Shown: positions 7,903 to 17,205, counted from the stretch's first letter. The stretch is 35,635 nucleotides of DNA from a bacterium (GCA_021841155.1 JAKBVU010000005.1:1-35635), one strand, 5' to 3'. A program made the numbers and translations. Notes: generated from the letters alone by a model not told the origin.

Positions 7903-9411
7903 TTATTTAGCAAATTCAATGGCTCTAGTTTCTCTAATGACATTAACCTTAATTGTTCCCGGATATTGCATAGTAGATTCAATTTTAACAGCAATATCTC
8001 TAGCCAACTTAATAGCTGATAAATCATCTATACTCTCAGGTTTTACAAAAACCCTAATCTCTCTTCCAGCACTAATGGCATAAGTTTTTTCAATACCCTT
8101 AAAACTATTAGCAACGTTTTCTAAATCTCGCATTCTTTCACCAAAATTTTCAGCCGATATATTTCTAGCACCAGGCCTAGATGCACTAATAGCATCAACA
8201 ACCCTAATAATTAAAGCTTCAACTGAAGTAGCTTCAACATCATCATGATGTTGTTCAGCTGCTTGAGCTACAGCCTCTGGAGCACCGTATTTTCTTAACA
8301 TTTCACCACTAATGTGATGGTGCTTACCTTCCATTTTATGAGTTAAAGCTTTACCTAAATCATGGACTAAAGCAGAATATTTAGCGATCTTAACATCAGC
8401 ACCTAATTCTTCGGCAATCATGCCTGCAATATGAGCCATTTCAACAGAATGCTTTAAAACATTTTGACCATAACTAGTTCTATATTTTAATTCACCCAAC
8501 AAACGGATCACTTCTTTTGGAATACCAACAACTCCAACTTCACGAGCTGCATCTTCACCAGCTCTAACAATCTCTTTGTCTAGATTAGCTTGTGCTTTTG
8601 CTACAACCTCTTCGATTCGCCCAGGGTGAATTCTACCGTCTTTAATTAACATTTCTAGAGATTGACGGGCAACCTCTCTTCTAATGGGATCAAAACTACT
8701 TAAAACAATATAACCAGGAGTATCATCGACTAAAATATCAACACCTGTTGCTTTTTGAAGAGCTTGAATATTACGACCTTCCTTGCCAATAATTCGTCCC
8801 TTCATTTCTTCATCTTCAAGCTTCAAAGACGTAATTGTTCTTTCAGCCGTAACTTCGCTAGACATTCTCTCCATAGCTGTTGTAATAATTAAAGCTGAAT
8901 GTTCTTCGGCTAGCTCTTTAGCTTCGTTTTGTAATTTGTTAACTAAACCAACTAAATCATTTCTAATGTCTTTTTCGGTCATTTCCATTAATTTTTGGGC
9001 AGCTTCAGTTTTAGATAATTTAGAAATTTTTTCAAGTTTTTCTTGTTGTTTTAATCGAATATCTCTAATTTCATTTTTAAGTTTTTCAATCTCGTCTTCA
9101 CTTTTTCGAACATTTTCTTGCCTTCGATCTAATTCTTCAAGTTTTTTATCTAAATTTTCTTGTCTATCAATTAATCTTTTTTCAAGTTTTTGTGATTCAA
9201 TTCGTCTTTTTTGATCTTCTTCTTTAGAATCTTCCAATAATTTAATACTGTCCTGGTGGGCTTTATTAATTATTTTATCAGCTTCTTTTTTAGCTTTATC
9301 AACTTCATTTTTAGCTAAATTTTCACTCGTTTTAATTCGCTTCTTTGTAATTAACTGATTCCCAAAAAAACCAATGACTAAACCAGCCACCGTTAAAATG
9401 CCTTCAATCAT
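7903..9411 (-). CDS. rny: Ribonuclease Y
   Basis: A membrane-anchored endoribonuclease that starts mRNA decay; 502 residues, the normal length. An N-terminal helix (about 4-18) is followed by a long Lys/Glu-rich coiled coil (about 25-175). A KH domain has the GxxG loop IIGKEGRN (207-214). An HD domain has H321 and H350-D351 (LVHDLGKA) and QHHDD further on. The C-terminus (MQYPGTIKVNVIRETRA) is typical. A clear Shine-Dalgarno AAGGGG precedes the ATG by six bases, and a good promoter lies about 100 bases upstream. The gene heads an operon with ymdB. Confidence 0.97.
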   Translation of the reverse strand: MIEGILTVAGLVIGFFGNQLITKKRIKTSENLAKNEVDKAKKEADKIINKAHQDSIKLLEDSKEEDQKRRIESQKLEKRLIDRQENLDKKLEELDRRQENVRKSEDEIEKLKNEIRDIRLKQQEKLEKISKLSKTEAAQKLMEMTEKDIRNDLVGLVNKLQNEAKELAEEHSALIITTAMERMSSEVTAERTITSLKLEDEEMKGRIIGKEGRNIQALQKATGVDILVDDTPGYIVLSSFDPIRREVARQSLEMLIKDGRIHPGRIEEVVAKAQANLDKEIVRAGEDAAREVGVVGIPKEVIRLLGELKYRTSYGQNVLKHSVEMAHIAGMIAEELGADVKIAKYSALVHDLGKALTHKMEGKHHHISGEMLRKYGAPEAVAQAAEQHHDDVEATSVEALIIRVVDAISASRPGARNISAENFGERMRDLENVANSFKGIEKTYAISAGREIRVFVKPESIDDLSAIKLARDIAVKIESTMQYPGTIKVNVIRETRAIEFAK

Positions 9412-9514
9412 ATTTACCCCTTCTTAAAATCAAAAATAAAAAAATTTATTTAGACTATCAAATATTTAATTAATTTAAGAAAATCACCAATTTTATTGAA
9501 TTTCTCTAATAAAA

Positions 9515-9543
9515 ACTATACATTTGTGATCAAAAATCGTCAA
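9515..9543 (-). promoter_or_regulatory. Promoter of rny-ymdB
   Basis: On the minus strand TTGACG (9538-9543), a 17-base spacer and TATAGT (9515-9520). It predicts a leader of about 95 bases before rny, much longer than at most genes in this window. The AT-rich leader (9412-9508) shows no strong hairpin by eye. Confidence 0.6.
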
Positions 9544-9550
9544 ATCGAAC

Positions 9551-9952
9551 TTATTTTTTAGGTTGAGTTATTTTAATTGGTTGATCATAAATTGGATAAA
9601 CAATTTTATCATTATCTTGATCGAACAATCGATTAATACCTTCAAGAATCCAACTATCATTATTAATTGAAGATGTACCTACAATCGGTATATTAAAACC
9701 ATAACTAATAGCATTCATTAAACTAACACCAATCCTCAAACCGGTAAAGGAACCTGGTCCTCTGTAAACTACCAATCCATCCAAATCAATTAATTTTTTT
9801 TGATTTTTATTTAAAAAGTTTTTTATTTTTTGATTTAACTCTAGGGCTAATCGATGTTGACTTAACCACTCATAATGATCGATCATTTTATTTTTATCAT
9901 ATAAAAACATGAACGAAACGTTTTGATCGGTTCTAAGCGCTAAAATAATCAT
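9551..9952 (-). CDS. tsaB: Short TsaB-type t6A synthesis protein
   Basis: TsaB is the scaffold partner of TsaD in making the t6A modification at position 37 of tRNAs that read ANN codons. The diagnostic stretch YRGPGSFTGLRIGVSLMNAI is present, preceded by an ASKHA-type beta core. At 133 residues it contains little more than the N-terminal half of the usual protein of about 230 residues. The ATG overlaps the tsaE stop by four bases (ATGA), so the two are translationally coupled. The tail (YPIYDQPIKITQPKK) recalls the end of full-length TsaB, so an internal or C-terminal lobe has probably been lost rather than the gene being broken. Confidence 0.85.
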   Translation of the reverse strand: MIILALRTDQNVSFMFLYDKNKMIDHYEWLSQHRLALELNQKIKNFLNKNQKKLIDLDGLVVYRGPGSFTGLRIGVSLMNAISYGFNIPIVGTSSINNDSWILEGINRLFDQDNDKIVYPIYDQPIKITQPKK

Positions 9953-10410
9953 ATTAAATTTATTAAATATTTTAAATTTGGACTACATTTAAGGCTTAAC
10001 TTTCGACTATCATAACCTTCAATTTTAAAATCTATTGTTAAATAATCTTTATTTATTAAGTCTTTAATAATTTGAGCCCACTCTATAACTATAACATCTT
10101 GGCCATTATTAATAATTTCAATTAATTCATTTTTCATTAAACCAGGATCATTCAAACGAAAAAAATCAAAATGGTGAATTATAAATCGCGCACAATTATA
10201 CTGATTTTTAATTAAAAAACTAGGTGAACTTACTTGATCTGAACTACCCGCTCCTTTAGCTATACTAGCCATTAAAGTAGTTTTACCACTACCCAAATCA
10301 CCGTTCAATATTATAACTTCTCCACCCCTCAAATTACGTCCAAGTTTACAACCAATTTGTTGAGTTTTTTTTAAATTATCTGATTTAATTTCTTTCAAAC
10401 ATACGTTCAT
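9949..10410 (-). CDS. tsaE: TsaE-type ATPase for t6A synthesis
   Basis: 153 residues. The Walker A motif is NGDLGSGKTTL, followed by the SSPSFLIKNQY segment and the HHFDFFRL and IEWAQ motifs that mark TsaE. It is the ATPase that recycles the TsaB-TsaD complex. The gene starts a two-gene operon with tsaB. A TTGGTA-N17-TACAAT promoter ends six bases before the ATG, so the message is probably leaderless. It is divergent from the PRC-barrel gene, the two start codons being 52 bases apart. Confidence 0.93.
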   Translation of the reverse strand: MNVCLKEIKSDNLKKTQQIGCKLGRNLRGGEVIILNGDLGSGKTTLMASIAKGAGSSDQVSSPSFLIKNQYNCARFIIHHFDFFRLNDPGLMKNELIEIINNGQDVIVIEWAQIIKDLINKDYLTIDFKIEGYDSRKLSLKCSPNLKYLINLI

Positions 10411-10416
10411 CTTTAT

Positions 10417-10445
10417 ATTGTAAACATTTATTAGTTTGATACCAA
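10417..10445 (-). promoter_or_regulatory. Leaderless-type promoter of tsaE-tsaB
   Basis: TTGGTA (10440-10445), a 17-base spacer, TACAAT (10417-10422), then ATAAAG and the ATG at 10410. It overlaps the divergent promoter of the PRC-barrel gene. Confidence 0.6.
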
Positions 10446-10450
10446 TGATT

Positions 10451-10456
10451 TATAAT
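10451..10456 (+). promoter_or_regulatory. -10 box of the PRC-barrel gene, leaderless type
   Basis: A perfect TATAAT followed by six bases (TAGAAT) and the ATG at 10463. The -35 region is weak. Confidence 0.55.
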
Positions 10457-10462
10457 TAGAAT

Positions 10463-10981
10463 ATGTTAGTTTTAGATTCAAGCATAAATCAAAAACCTAT
10501 TATTTCTTTGAAAGACGGTGAAATAATAGCAACTATCACTAAACCTCTTATTAATCCGGATAACCTGACATTGCCTGCCTTTTATTGTTTAACTAGAAAT
10601 CATCAACTTAAAATTATATTAGATCAAGATATTCGTGAGATCAATTTTAATTATCTAATGATTAATGATGAGTCAAGTCTTAGTGATCCAAATGACTTAA
10701 TTAGACTTCAAAATATTATTAATATTAACTACAGTCTCATTAATAAATCGGTCGAAACGATCAGTCGTAAAAAAATTGGTAGGGTCACAGATTTTACAAT
10801 TAATCTTACATCAATGTATGTTAACAATTTAGAAGTTACTCCTTCAATATATCGAAATTTTCGTGGCTCTAGTTTAAAGATTCATCGTTCGCAAATTATT
10901 GAATTAAATGATCGAAAAATAATCATAGAGGATTTAGATCAAAAAATTAAATCAGGGTTACCGCTGCCAATTATTGATTAG
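10463..10981 (+). CDS. PRC-barrel domain protein
   Basis: 172 residues. The start (LVLDSSINQKPIISLKDGEI) matches the opening strands of PRC-barrel domains, small beta barrels found in photosynthetic reaction-centre H subunits, RimM and sporulation proteins such as YlmC. A second barrel-like half begins near KKIGRVTDFTINL. No catalytic motif is visible; a binding or adaptor role is likely but undefined. It overlaps the convergent recX by 11 bases. The promoter's -10 box sits six bases before the ATG. Confidence 0.6.
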   Translation: MLVLDSSINQKPIISLKDGEIIATITKPLINPDNLTLPAFYCLTRNHQLKIILDQDIREINFNYLMINDESSLSDPNDLIRLQNIININYSLINKSVETISRKKIGRVTDFTINLTSMYVNNLEVTPSIYRNFRGSSLKIHRSQIIELNDRKIIIEDLDQKIKSGLPLPIID

Positions 10982-11555
10982 CTAAAGCTAATTTTATTTG
11001 TTGATAATCAAAACCTTGATTGATTAAATAGTTGATTAATTTTTGAGAATTTTTATAACTACTAATTTTTTGTTTTTTTAAGATTAACTTTTTTAAAACT
11101 TCTTCATCACTATAGTTAACTAAAATTGCATCAATATCGGCTTTTTTAAAGCCTTTTTTTAATAAATTAAATTTTATCATTTTAATTGATCGTAAATTTA
11201 AATTTAAACTATCATTAATAAAAGCTTCAATAAAGCGGTTATCATCCAAAAAATTATTTTGTTTTAATTTTTTAATAATAGCTTCAATAATAGATTGATC
11301 TAAATTAAACTTAGCTAAATATGCTTTAATTTCTTTAGTTGTTCTTTGTCGATAATTAATTAAATTTAAACAACTTAAATAATTCTTATCTATTAAGGCT
11401 GCTATTTCAAATTCTGAAAATATGTCCTGCTCAAATAACTTATTAACTGTTAATCCATAATCAAGCACCAAGGATGCACTAACTAAAAATTTTTGACCAT
11501 CATCAAAAACAACTTGGAATAATTGACCAACTTGTTTAATTTGAATAATTTTCAT
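10971..11555 (-). CDS. recX: RecX-type regulator of RecA
   Basis: 194 residues built of repeated three-helix units. Typical segments are LNLINYRQRTTKEIKAYLAK, FLDDNRFIEAFINDSLNLN and LLKKGFKKADIDAIL. RecX binds RecA filaments and limits recombinase activity. It starts five bases after the recA stop codon, so the two form one operon, the common bacterial order. The 3' end overlaps the convergent PRC-barrel gene. Confidence 0.92.
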   Translation of the reverse strand: MKIIQIKQVGQLFQVVFDDGQKFLVSASLVLDYGLTVNKLFEQDIFSEFEIAALIDKNYLSCLNLINYRQRTTKEIKAYLAKFNLDQSIIEAIIKKLKQNNFLDDNRFIEAFINDSLNLNLRSIKMIKFNLLKKGFKKADIDAILVNYSDEEVLKKLILKKQKISSYKNSQKLINYLINQGFDYQQIKLALANQ

Positions 11556-11560
11556 TAACT

Positions 11561-12580
11561 TTAAGTTTTTTTAGATTCAGCCAACAAAACTTTCTCAGTA
11601 ATATCATCCATAATTTTAGGATTTTCAGCTAAGTAATTTTTAACCGCTTCACGACCTTGACCAATTTTATTTTCCTGATAAGAGAACCAAGCACCAGCCT
11701 TATCAATAATACTATGATTTAATGCCAAATCTAATAAATCGGCTGTTTTAGAAATTCCCTGATTATACATAATATCAAATTCAGCTTCTCGAAATGGCGG
11801 TGCAACTTTATTTTTAACCACCTTAACTTTTGTACGATTACCGATAATACTATCGCCTAGCTTAATTTGTCCGGTTCGACGAATATCCATCCGAACGCTA
11901 GCATAAAACTTAAGTGCATTGCCACCCGTAGTTGTTTCTGGATTTCCGAACATAACTCCAATTTTCATTCTAATTTGATTAATAAAAACAACCGTTACGT
12001 TTGATCGACTAATAATACCTGTTAATTTCCTCAAAGCTTGACTCATTAATCGAGCCTGTAAACCCATGTGACTATCACCCATCTCGCCTTCTATTTCGGC
12101 TCTAGGTACTAAGGCAGCTACTGAATCAATCACTATAATATCAACAGCATTTGATCTAACGAGAGTTTCAACGATCTCTAATGCTTGTTCCCCACTATCT
12201 GGTTGAGAAAGTAACAAATTATCTGTATCAACACCAATTCTTTTAGCATAACTTGGATCTAAAGCATGTTCCGCATCAATAAAAGCTGCGATACCGCCTT
12301 TTTTTTGAACTTCTGCAATCGCATGAAGCGTTAAAGTTGTTTTACCCGAACTCTCTGGTCCATAAATCTCAACAATTCTACCCTTTGGTAAACCACCACC
12401 TAAAGCTAAATCTAACGACAAACTACCCGTCGAAATAGATTCAACCATTTTAGACGAAAAGTCACCTAGCTTCATGATAGAACCTTTACCAAACTGTTTT
12501 TCAATTGATTCAAGAGCTACATTCAAAGCTTTTGATTTTTGCTCAGTCTGATTGTTTTTTACGTCATTATCTTTTTTCAT
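11561..12580 (-). CDS. recA: RecA recombinase
   Basis: Central enzyme of homologous recombination and DNA repair, 339 residues. The Walker A motif is [10 protein letters not shown] near residues 74-83. Also present are [33 protein letters not shown], the L1/L2 loop region ([32 protein letters not shown]) and the RTGQIKLGD segment. I start at ATG 12580 rather than the adjoining GTG 12583, because AAGG lies eight bases before this ATG. The short C-terminal tail is less acidic than in E. coli. It is followed by recX. Confidence 0.98.
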   Translation of the reverse strand: MKKDNDVKNNQTEQKSKALNVALESIEKQFGKGSIMKLGDFSSKMVESISTGSLSLDLALGGGLPKGRIVEIYGPESSGKTTLTLHAIAEVQKKGGIAAFIDAEHALDPSYAKRIGVDTDNLLLSQPDSGEQALEIVETLVRSNAVDIIVIDSVAALVPRAEIEGEMGDSHMGLQARLMSQALRKLTGIISRSNVTVVFINQIRMKIGVMFGNPETTTGGNALKFYASVRMDIRRTGQIKLGDSIIGNRTKVKVVKNKVAPPFREAEFDIMYNQGISKTADLLDLALNHSIIDKAGAWFSYQENKIGQGREAVKNYLAENPKIMDDITEKVLLAESKKT

Positions 12581-12656
12581 CACAATTACCTTATTTTACG
12601 GTTAATATTATCCACCTTTTATAGTAATAGTTTAGCATTAAAAAGATAAATATAAA

Positions 12657-13994
12657 CTAGCAAGCTGTTCCGGCGGCAAAACTAGCTAATTGATAAACTA
12701 CATACTGATTGAGTGAATTTTTCATCAATATTACTCCATATTGATTTTCATATTGTTGGAGGCTTAATTTAGCTGAACTATGAGAGTAAGGTGTTGCAGT
12801 CGATGGAAAATTAGTCTTATAGTATTCTTGAAAAACTGGATTACTAGTTGATAACTGATAAACTTTTTGACTATTTAATTTTCCAACGATAGTTAAGTTA
12901 CCGCTATTTAGGCCGCTAACTGTCATATATCCTTTACCATTTAAAGAGCAAGTTGAAAAAGTATCAACATATTTTTTATTATTCACTTGGCCATTGTTCC
13001 AAATAATCGATGGTGTCGAATTATTAACTATTGGTTGTTTTAATTGATATAGGCCAGCAAAATCGTTTTGTAACGTACCAAAAATTGCATTGTCGTTAAG
13101 AGAAGAGGCTAAATTGCTAGAATAATCAAAATAACTATAATTTCCGTTATGACCAATTAAATTTAAACGATCGATATTTATAGGACTTAAATCTCCAAAA
13201 TTAACCAATATACCAGCTAAATTTTTAATAAACCAATTGCCTCCAACCACAGAATTATCTTTTGTTAGTATAGTGTTATTAGTTAAGTTAACCGTACTTG
13301 GAAATTTTAATGAATTGTTAATTGAATTACTCAAATTAACTGTTATAGATGAGGTTAATTCGTTTTGTGGAGCTGAACTACTAGAGTTGCTACTTAGCTC
13401 ACTATAGTTTGGGTAAAGTTTTAAATTATACTGTTTAATTAACTCATATTTTGAAGCTGATTCTTTAATAAAAACAGCATAGAAATAGCCACCACTTGAA
13501 CCCGCCATTTGTGAGTTAAAATCAACCGCTACAATAATTGGCTTATTGCTGGTGGTTGTACCAACTTGATAAAAATAAAATATATTGCAGTTAGGAATAG
13601 TATTATTCTTTGGCATCGTTTTACAAGCGTTTTTATAAATTGGTTGATATGTTAATAATTTTGGTTGAGATAAAAAACTAGCTTGTCCAACTCTAGTACC
13701 AGTATTTGAATATGAACCAGGAGCAGAACTAGCCGAATTACTTGAATTCAGATAAGACAAGCCGTTATTATTCTTTTTTAATAAATACTTGTAAGCCAAA
13801 AAAGCACCCAAGATAACTACAATCAATACAATGATCAAAATCATAATTTTAAATTTACGATTACTTTTAGTAGGTTTATCATGTGGATTACTGACAACAA
13901 AACTACCTGAAGGATTAACTGTTTGATTTGGATTTGGTTGTGGTGTTATAGGTGGTTGATTGATGTCTTGGTTATTATTAGAATTATTATCCAT
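12657..13994 (-). CDS. Large secreted, membrane-anchored protein divergent from the pilus genes
   Basis: 445 residues from ATG 13994; not a family I can name. The order is a Pro/Asn/Gln-rich cytosolic tail, a basic stretch (KPTKSNRKFK), one membrane helix (IMILIIVLIVVILGAFLAY), then about 370 residues rich in Ser, Asn and Thr. The outer part has cysteines in NACKTMPKNNTIPNC, in DTFSTCSL and at the last residue, which could form disulfides. The start is set by AAGG eight bases before the ATG; the frame extends 20 codons upstream but into the promoter. It is transcribed divergently from pilB with -35 boxes in one shared palindrome, suggesting co-regulation with the pilus and a surface or pilus-accessory role. 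Confidence 0.6.
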   Translation of the reverse strand: MDNNSNNNQDINQPPITPQPNPNQTVNPSGSFVVSNPHDKPTKSNRKFKIMILIIVLIVVILGAFLAYKYLLKKNNNGLSYLNSSNSASSAPGSYSNTGTRVGQASFLSQPKLLTYQPIYKNACKTMPKNNTIPNCNIFYFYQVGTTTSNKPIIVAVDFNSQMAGSSGGYFYAVFIKESASKYELIKQYNLKLYPNYSELSSNSSSSAPQNELTSSITVNLSNSINNSLKFPSTVNLTNNTILTKDNSVVGGNWFIKNLAGILVNFGDLSPINIDRLNLIGHNGNYSYFDYSSNLASSLNDNAIFGTLQNDFAGLYQLKQPIVNNSTPSIIWNNGQVNNKKYVDTFSTCSLNGKGYMTVSGLNSGNLTIVGKLNSQKVYQLSTSNPVFQEYYKTNFPSTATPYSHSSAKLSLQQYENQYGVILMKNSLNQYVVYQLASFAAGTAC

Positions 13995-14025
13995 TGCACT
14001 ACCTTGTCGAATTATAATTAATTCA

Positions 14026-14066
14026 AGTATAATCAATTGCTTAAGCATAAGCAACTTTGGTATTAT
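14026..14066. promoter_or_regulatory. Divergent promoters sharing a palindromic -35 region
   Basis: The palindrome TTGCTTA-AGCA-TAAGCAA (14037-14054) supplies a -35 box TTGCTT to each strand. Rightward, TTGCTT (14037-14042) is 18 bases from TATTAT (14061-14066), which ends six bases before the pilB ATG. Leftward, TTGCTT (14049-14054) is 17 bases from TATACT (14026-14031). A second leftward -10 candidate, TATAAT, lies at 14011-14016. Confidence 0.6.
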
Positions 14067-14072
14067 TGTGTT

Positions 14073-15881
14073 ATGCGTATACCTGATTCACTGGTAGAAA
14101 ATTTACTATTAAGTAATAATTATCTTGATGATGAAAAGTTAAAAAATCTAAAAGAACAAGAAAAAACCACCAAAAAACCACTACAAGATCTAGTGGTTAG
14201 CAATAATGTAATTTCCGAAAAAGAACTTACGAAACTTTATGCTAGCGAAATTGATATTCCATATATTGAATTAAATACTAAAAGTATTAAACCAAATATT
14301 CTAAATTTATTACCTGAAAGAATTGCTAATCAATACAAGGCAGTTGTTTTTGATGTTGACAAAAACAACACAAAACTAATTGCTATGGAAGATCCTGATG
14401 ATATTCAAAGTATTAATTTTCTTCAAAAACAATTAGATAATAATATTCGAATCTATATTACAACCACGACTTTACTAGAAAATGCCCTTGATCAATATAG
14501 AGGCAATATTAATAATGAGTTAACTAGAGTTATTGCCTCACAAGACAATAACGAAGACAAAGAAGAAATTGACACTAATGATCTAGCAGAAGATTCTCCA
14601 ATTGCTCAAACTATTAATCTAATTATTGAATATGGCATCAAGGCTGGAGCTAGTGATATTCACATAGAACCAAGAGAAAATGTAGTTGTTATTAGATATA
14701 GAATCGATGGACTCTTAAAAGAAGCTAACCGTTTACCAATAAAATTATTAGGGTCAATAACTAGTCGAATCAAAATATTAGCTAATTTAAAAATTGATGA
14801 GCATCGGGTTCCTCAAGATGGACGTTTCAAAGTTGAAGTTAATGGTATAGTTTACGCTCTAAGAATTTCAACTTTACCAATTTTAGACGGAGAGAAAATA
14901 GCTATTAGAATTTTAAATGAATCCTCTAAAGCTGCCGACTTTATTGAATTAGGTTTTTGGGGAAATTCTTTAACTGAATTTAATAGCGCTATTACTCAAC
15001 CTCACGGTTTAATTTTAGTCACCGGTCCGACGGGTTCTGGTAAATCAACTACTCTATTTAGTGTTTTAAGCAGTCTTAATACACCAGACGTAAACATCTC
15101 TACTATAGAAGATCCAATTGAATATCATATAATAGGCGTTAACCAAACTCAGGTTAATCCAATAGCTGGTATGACTTTTGCTAACGGATTAAGGGCTTTA
15201 TTGAGACAAGATCCAAACATTATTATGTTGGGAGAGATCAGAGATCATGAAACCGCTGACCTGGCTGTTCAGGCTGCTTTAACTGGCCATCTAGTCTTTT
15301 CAACCCTCCATACCAACAACGCAGCCACCAGTTTACCGAGACTCCTAGATATGGGTGTTGAGCCATTTTTAATTGCTTCAACAGTGCGAGTAGTAGTCGC
15401 TCAACGATTAGTTCGACAATTATGCACTAATTGTCGGATTAGTTTTATTCCAGATGAAAGTTATATAAAAAGAATTAACGGAATTTTTAATTTAAAAAAT
15501 GATATTAAAAAAATTTATCAATTAGAAACAGTTGCTCTTAAAGATGGTATTGGTATTGATAAAACTAATCAAAAATATTCTATCAGCGATCTTAGTAGTA
15601 GTGAGACGAAAATACATCGTTTTTTCAACAACAATCCAGACGGTTGTGATCTTTGTAATCATACTGGCTTTAAAGGCAGAATTGGCATCTACGAAGTTTT
15701 AACTAATTCCAATAATATTCAAAAATTAATCATAAGTAATTCATCAAGTGAAATTATTGAATCAACCGCCAATAATAACGGCATGTTACCTATGCAAATC
15801 GATGGATTGATCAAAGCTTTAAGAGGACAAACAACTGTTGAAGAAATTTTAAGAGTCACCACAACTGAAGTAGTACAATAA
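14073..15881 (+). CDS. pilB: Type IV pilus assembly ATPase PilB
   Basis: A GspE/PilB-family secretion ATPase of 602 residues, the usual length. The N-terminal MshEN-like domain (about 1-140) is followed by the ATPase core with Walker A GPTGSGKST (318-326), the Asp box SDIHIEP (194-200), Walker B IMLGEIRD (384-391) and the His box TGHLVFSTLHT (404-414). A zinc-binding tetracysteine is split between LCTNC (C451, C454) and CDLC further on. It powers pilin polymerisation at the inner membrane. I start at ATG 14073, six bases after the TATTAT box, rather than at TTG 14037 inside the promoter palindrome. pilC follows after four bases. Confidence 0.95.
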   Translation: MRIPDSLVENLLLSNNYLDDEKLKNLKEQEKTTKKPLQDLVVSNNVISEKELTKLYASEIDIPYIELNTKSIKPNILNLLPERIANQYKAVVFDVDKNNTKLIAMEDPDDIQSINFLQKQLDNNIRIYITTTTLLENALDQYRGNINNELTRVIASQDNNEDKEEIDTNDLAEDSPIAQTINLIIEYGIKAGASDIHIEPRENVVVIRYRIDGLLKEANRLPIKLLGSITSRIKILANLKIDEHRVPQDGRFKVEVNGIVYALRISTLPILDGEKIAIRILNESSKAADFIELGFWGNSLTEFNSAITQPHGLILVTGPTGSGKSTTLFSVLSSLNTPDVNISTIEDPIEYHIIGVNQTQVNPIAGMTFANGLRALLRQDPNIIMLGEIRDHETADLAVQAALTGHLVFSTLHTNNAATSLPRLLDMGVEPFLIASTVRVVVAQRLVRQLCTNCRISFIPDESYIKRINGIFNLKNDIKKIYQLETVALKDGIGIDKTNQKYSISDLSSSETKIHRFFNNNPDGCDLCNHTGFKGRIGIYEVLTNSNNIQKLIISNSSSEIIESTANNNGMLPMQIDGLIKALRGQTTVEEILRVTTTEVVQ

Positions 15882-15885
15882 AAAT

Positions 15886-17178
15886 ATGAATTTTATATAT
15901 AAAGCAACCACCAAAGACGGCAGAACAATATCTGGCACAGCTGAAGCTATTAATAAACAAGCTCTTTTAATGTTGCTGCATAAACAAAACATCAACCCAA
16001 TTTTAATTGAAGTTGAAAAAAAAACTAAACTTAGTCTTAATATGGAAATAGGCCTCAAAAAAAAGGTTAAATCTCAAGATCTTGTCATCTTCACAAGACA
16101 ACTATCAACCATGATAAGTGCCGGTGTACCTTTAGCTAGGTCCCTGTCTGCCCTTGCCGATGATAGTGAAAGTCCATATTTAAGGGAAATCCTTAATTCC
16201 GTCACAAAAGATGTTGAAAGCGGAAAAACCTTAGCTGAATCTTTCGCTAAATATCCGACAGTTTTTTCAGAAGTCTTTGTAGCTATGATACGAGCCGGTG
16301 AAGAAGGAGGTATTTTAGATAAAATACTTAAAAGACTAGCTGGACAAGTTGAATTAGATGAATCAATTAAAAAGAAAATTAAATCAGCAATGATGTATCC
16401 AATAGTTATTTTAGTTGTTACGGTTTTAGCTTTTTTTGGAATCATGTTGTTTATTATGCCAAAAATTGCACACATTATTACTTCTCTAGCTGGACCAAAA
16501 GCCAAATTACCAATTTATAGTCAAGTCTTACTTGATTTTTCGAGATATTGCACCGACAACACTATTGTTCATTTCGTTCCAGGTTTAAATGTCATTCCAA
16601 TCATCAAAAGCACTCCAAACTTAATTATAGTTTTTATTATTTTAATAATAGGTTTTTATTATTTTCTTAAATATATCAAAACCGAACAAGGTAAATATCG
16701 TTTTCATAGCTGGTTGCTTAAAATCCCAATTGTTAAAATTATCGTTTTAAAAGTGGCTATTTCTAGATTTTCTAGAACTTTTGCTTCTTTAATGGCGGCC
16801 GGAGTGACTGTTTTGGACGCTCTTGAAATTACCGGTTCAGCTATTGGCAATAAAGTCATTGAAGCCGAATTAAAAGAGGCCGCTAAAGAGGTTCAAGAAG
16901 GTAAACAATTATCTGAACCAATCTCTAAAAGTCAGCATTTTCCACCGATAGTCGCTCAGATGTTACTAGTTGGAGAAGAAACCGGACAAATAGATCAAGT
17001 GCTCAGTAAAATCGCTGATTTCTACGAAGAAGAGGTTGGTGTTCTAATTGATGGCCTGGCCGCTTTAATTGAACCTATTATGATTATCTTTCTTGGAGCT
17101 GCGGTTGGTTTGATCGCTCTATCTGTTATGGGTCCAATTGCTAATTTAACTAGGCAAATTCCAACTAGTAGCAATTAA
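15886..17178 (+). CDS. pilC: Type IV pilus platform protein PilC
   Basis: A GspF/PilC-family inner-membrane platform protein, 430 residues. It contains the two repeated T2SSF domains: one around VIFTRQLSTMISAGVPLARS and one around ISRFSRTFASLMAAGVTVLD. Each is followed by a membrane helix (VILVVTVLAFFGIMLFIMP; the C-terminal IMIIFLGAAVGLIALSVM). It links the PilB motor to the growing pilus. It lies four bases after pilB with no Shine-Dalgarno, so it is translated by coupling in the same operon. Confidence 0.95.
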   Translation: MNFIYKATTKDGRTISGTAEAINKQALLMLLHKQNINPILIEVEKKTKLSLNMEIGLKKKVKSQDLVIFTRQLSTMISAGVPLARSLSALADDSESPYLREILNSVTKDVESGKTLAESFAKYPTVFSEVFVAMIRAGEEGGILDKILKRLAGQVELDESIKKKIKSAMMYPIVILVVTVLAFFGIMLFIMPKIAHIITSLAGPKAKLPIYSQVLLDFSRYCTDNTIVHFVPGLNVIPIIKSTPNLIIVFIILIIGFYYFLKYIKTEQGKYRFHSWLLKIPIVKIIVLKVAISRFSRTFASLMAAGVTVLDALEITGSAIGNKVIEAELKEAAKEVQEGKQLSEPISKSQHFPPIVAQMLLVGEETGQIDQVLSKIADFYEEEVGVLIDGLAALIEPIMIIFLGAAVGLIALSVMGPIANLTRQIPTSSN

Positions 17179-17205
17179 ATTTTACTACCCCCTCACCCCT
17201 ACAAC

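Noticed and set aside
8783-9214. Long open frame on the plus strand across rny
   Set aside because: It is antisense to the Lys/Glu-rich coiled coil of RNase Y, and its Ser/Phe-rich translation is the usual mirror of such a region.
16074-16505. Long open frame on the minus strand across pilC
   Set aside because: It lies wholly within the well-supported pilC gene, with no ribosome site or recognisable product.
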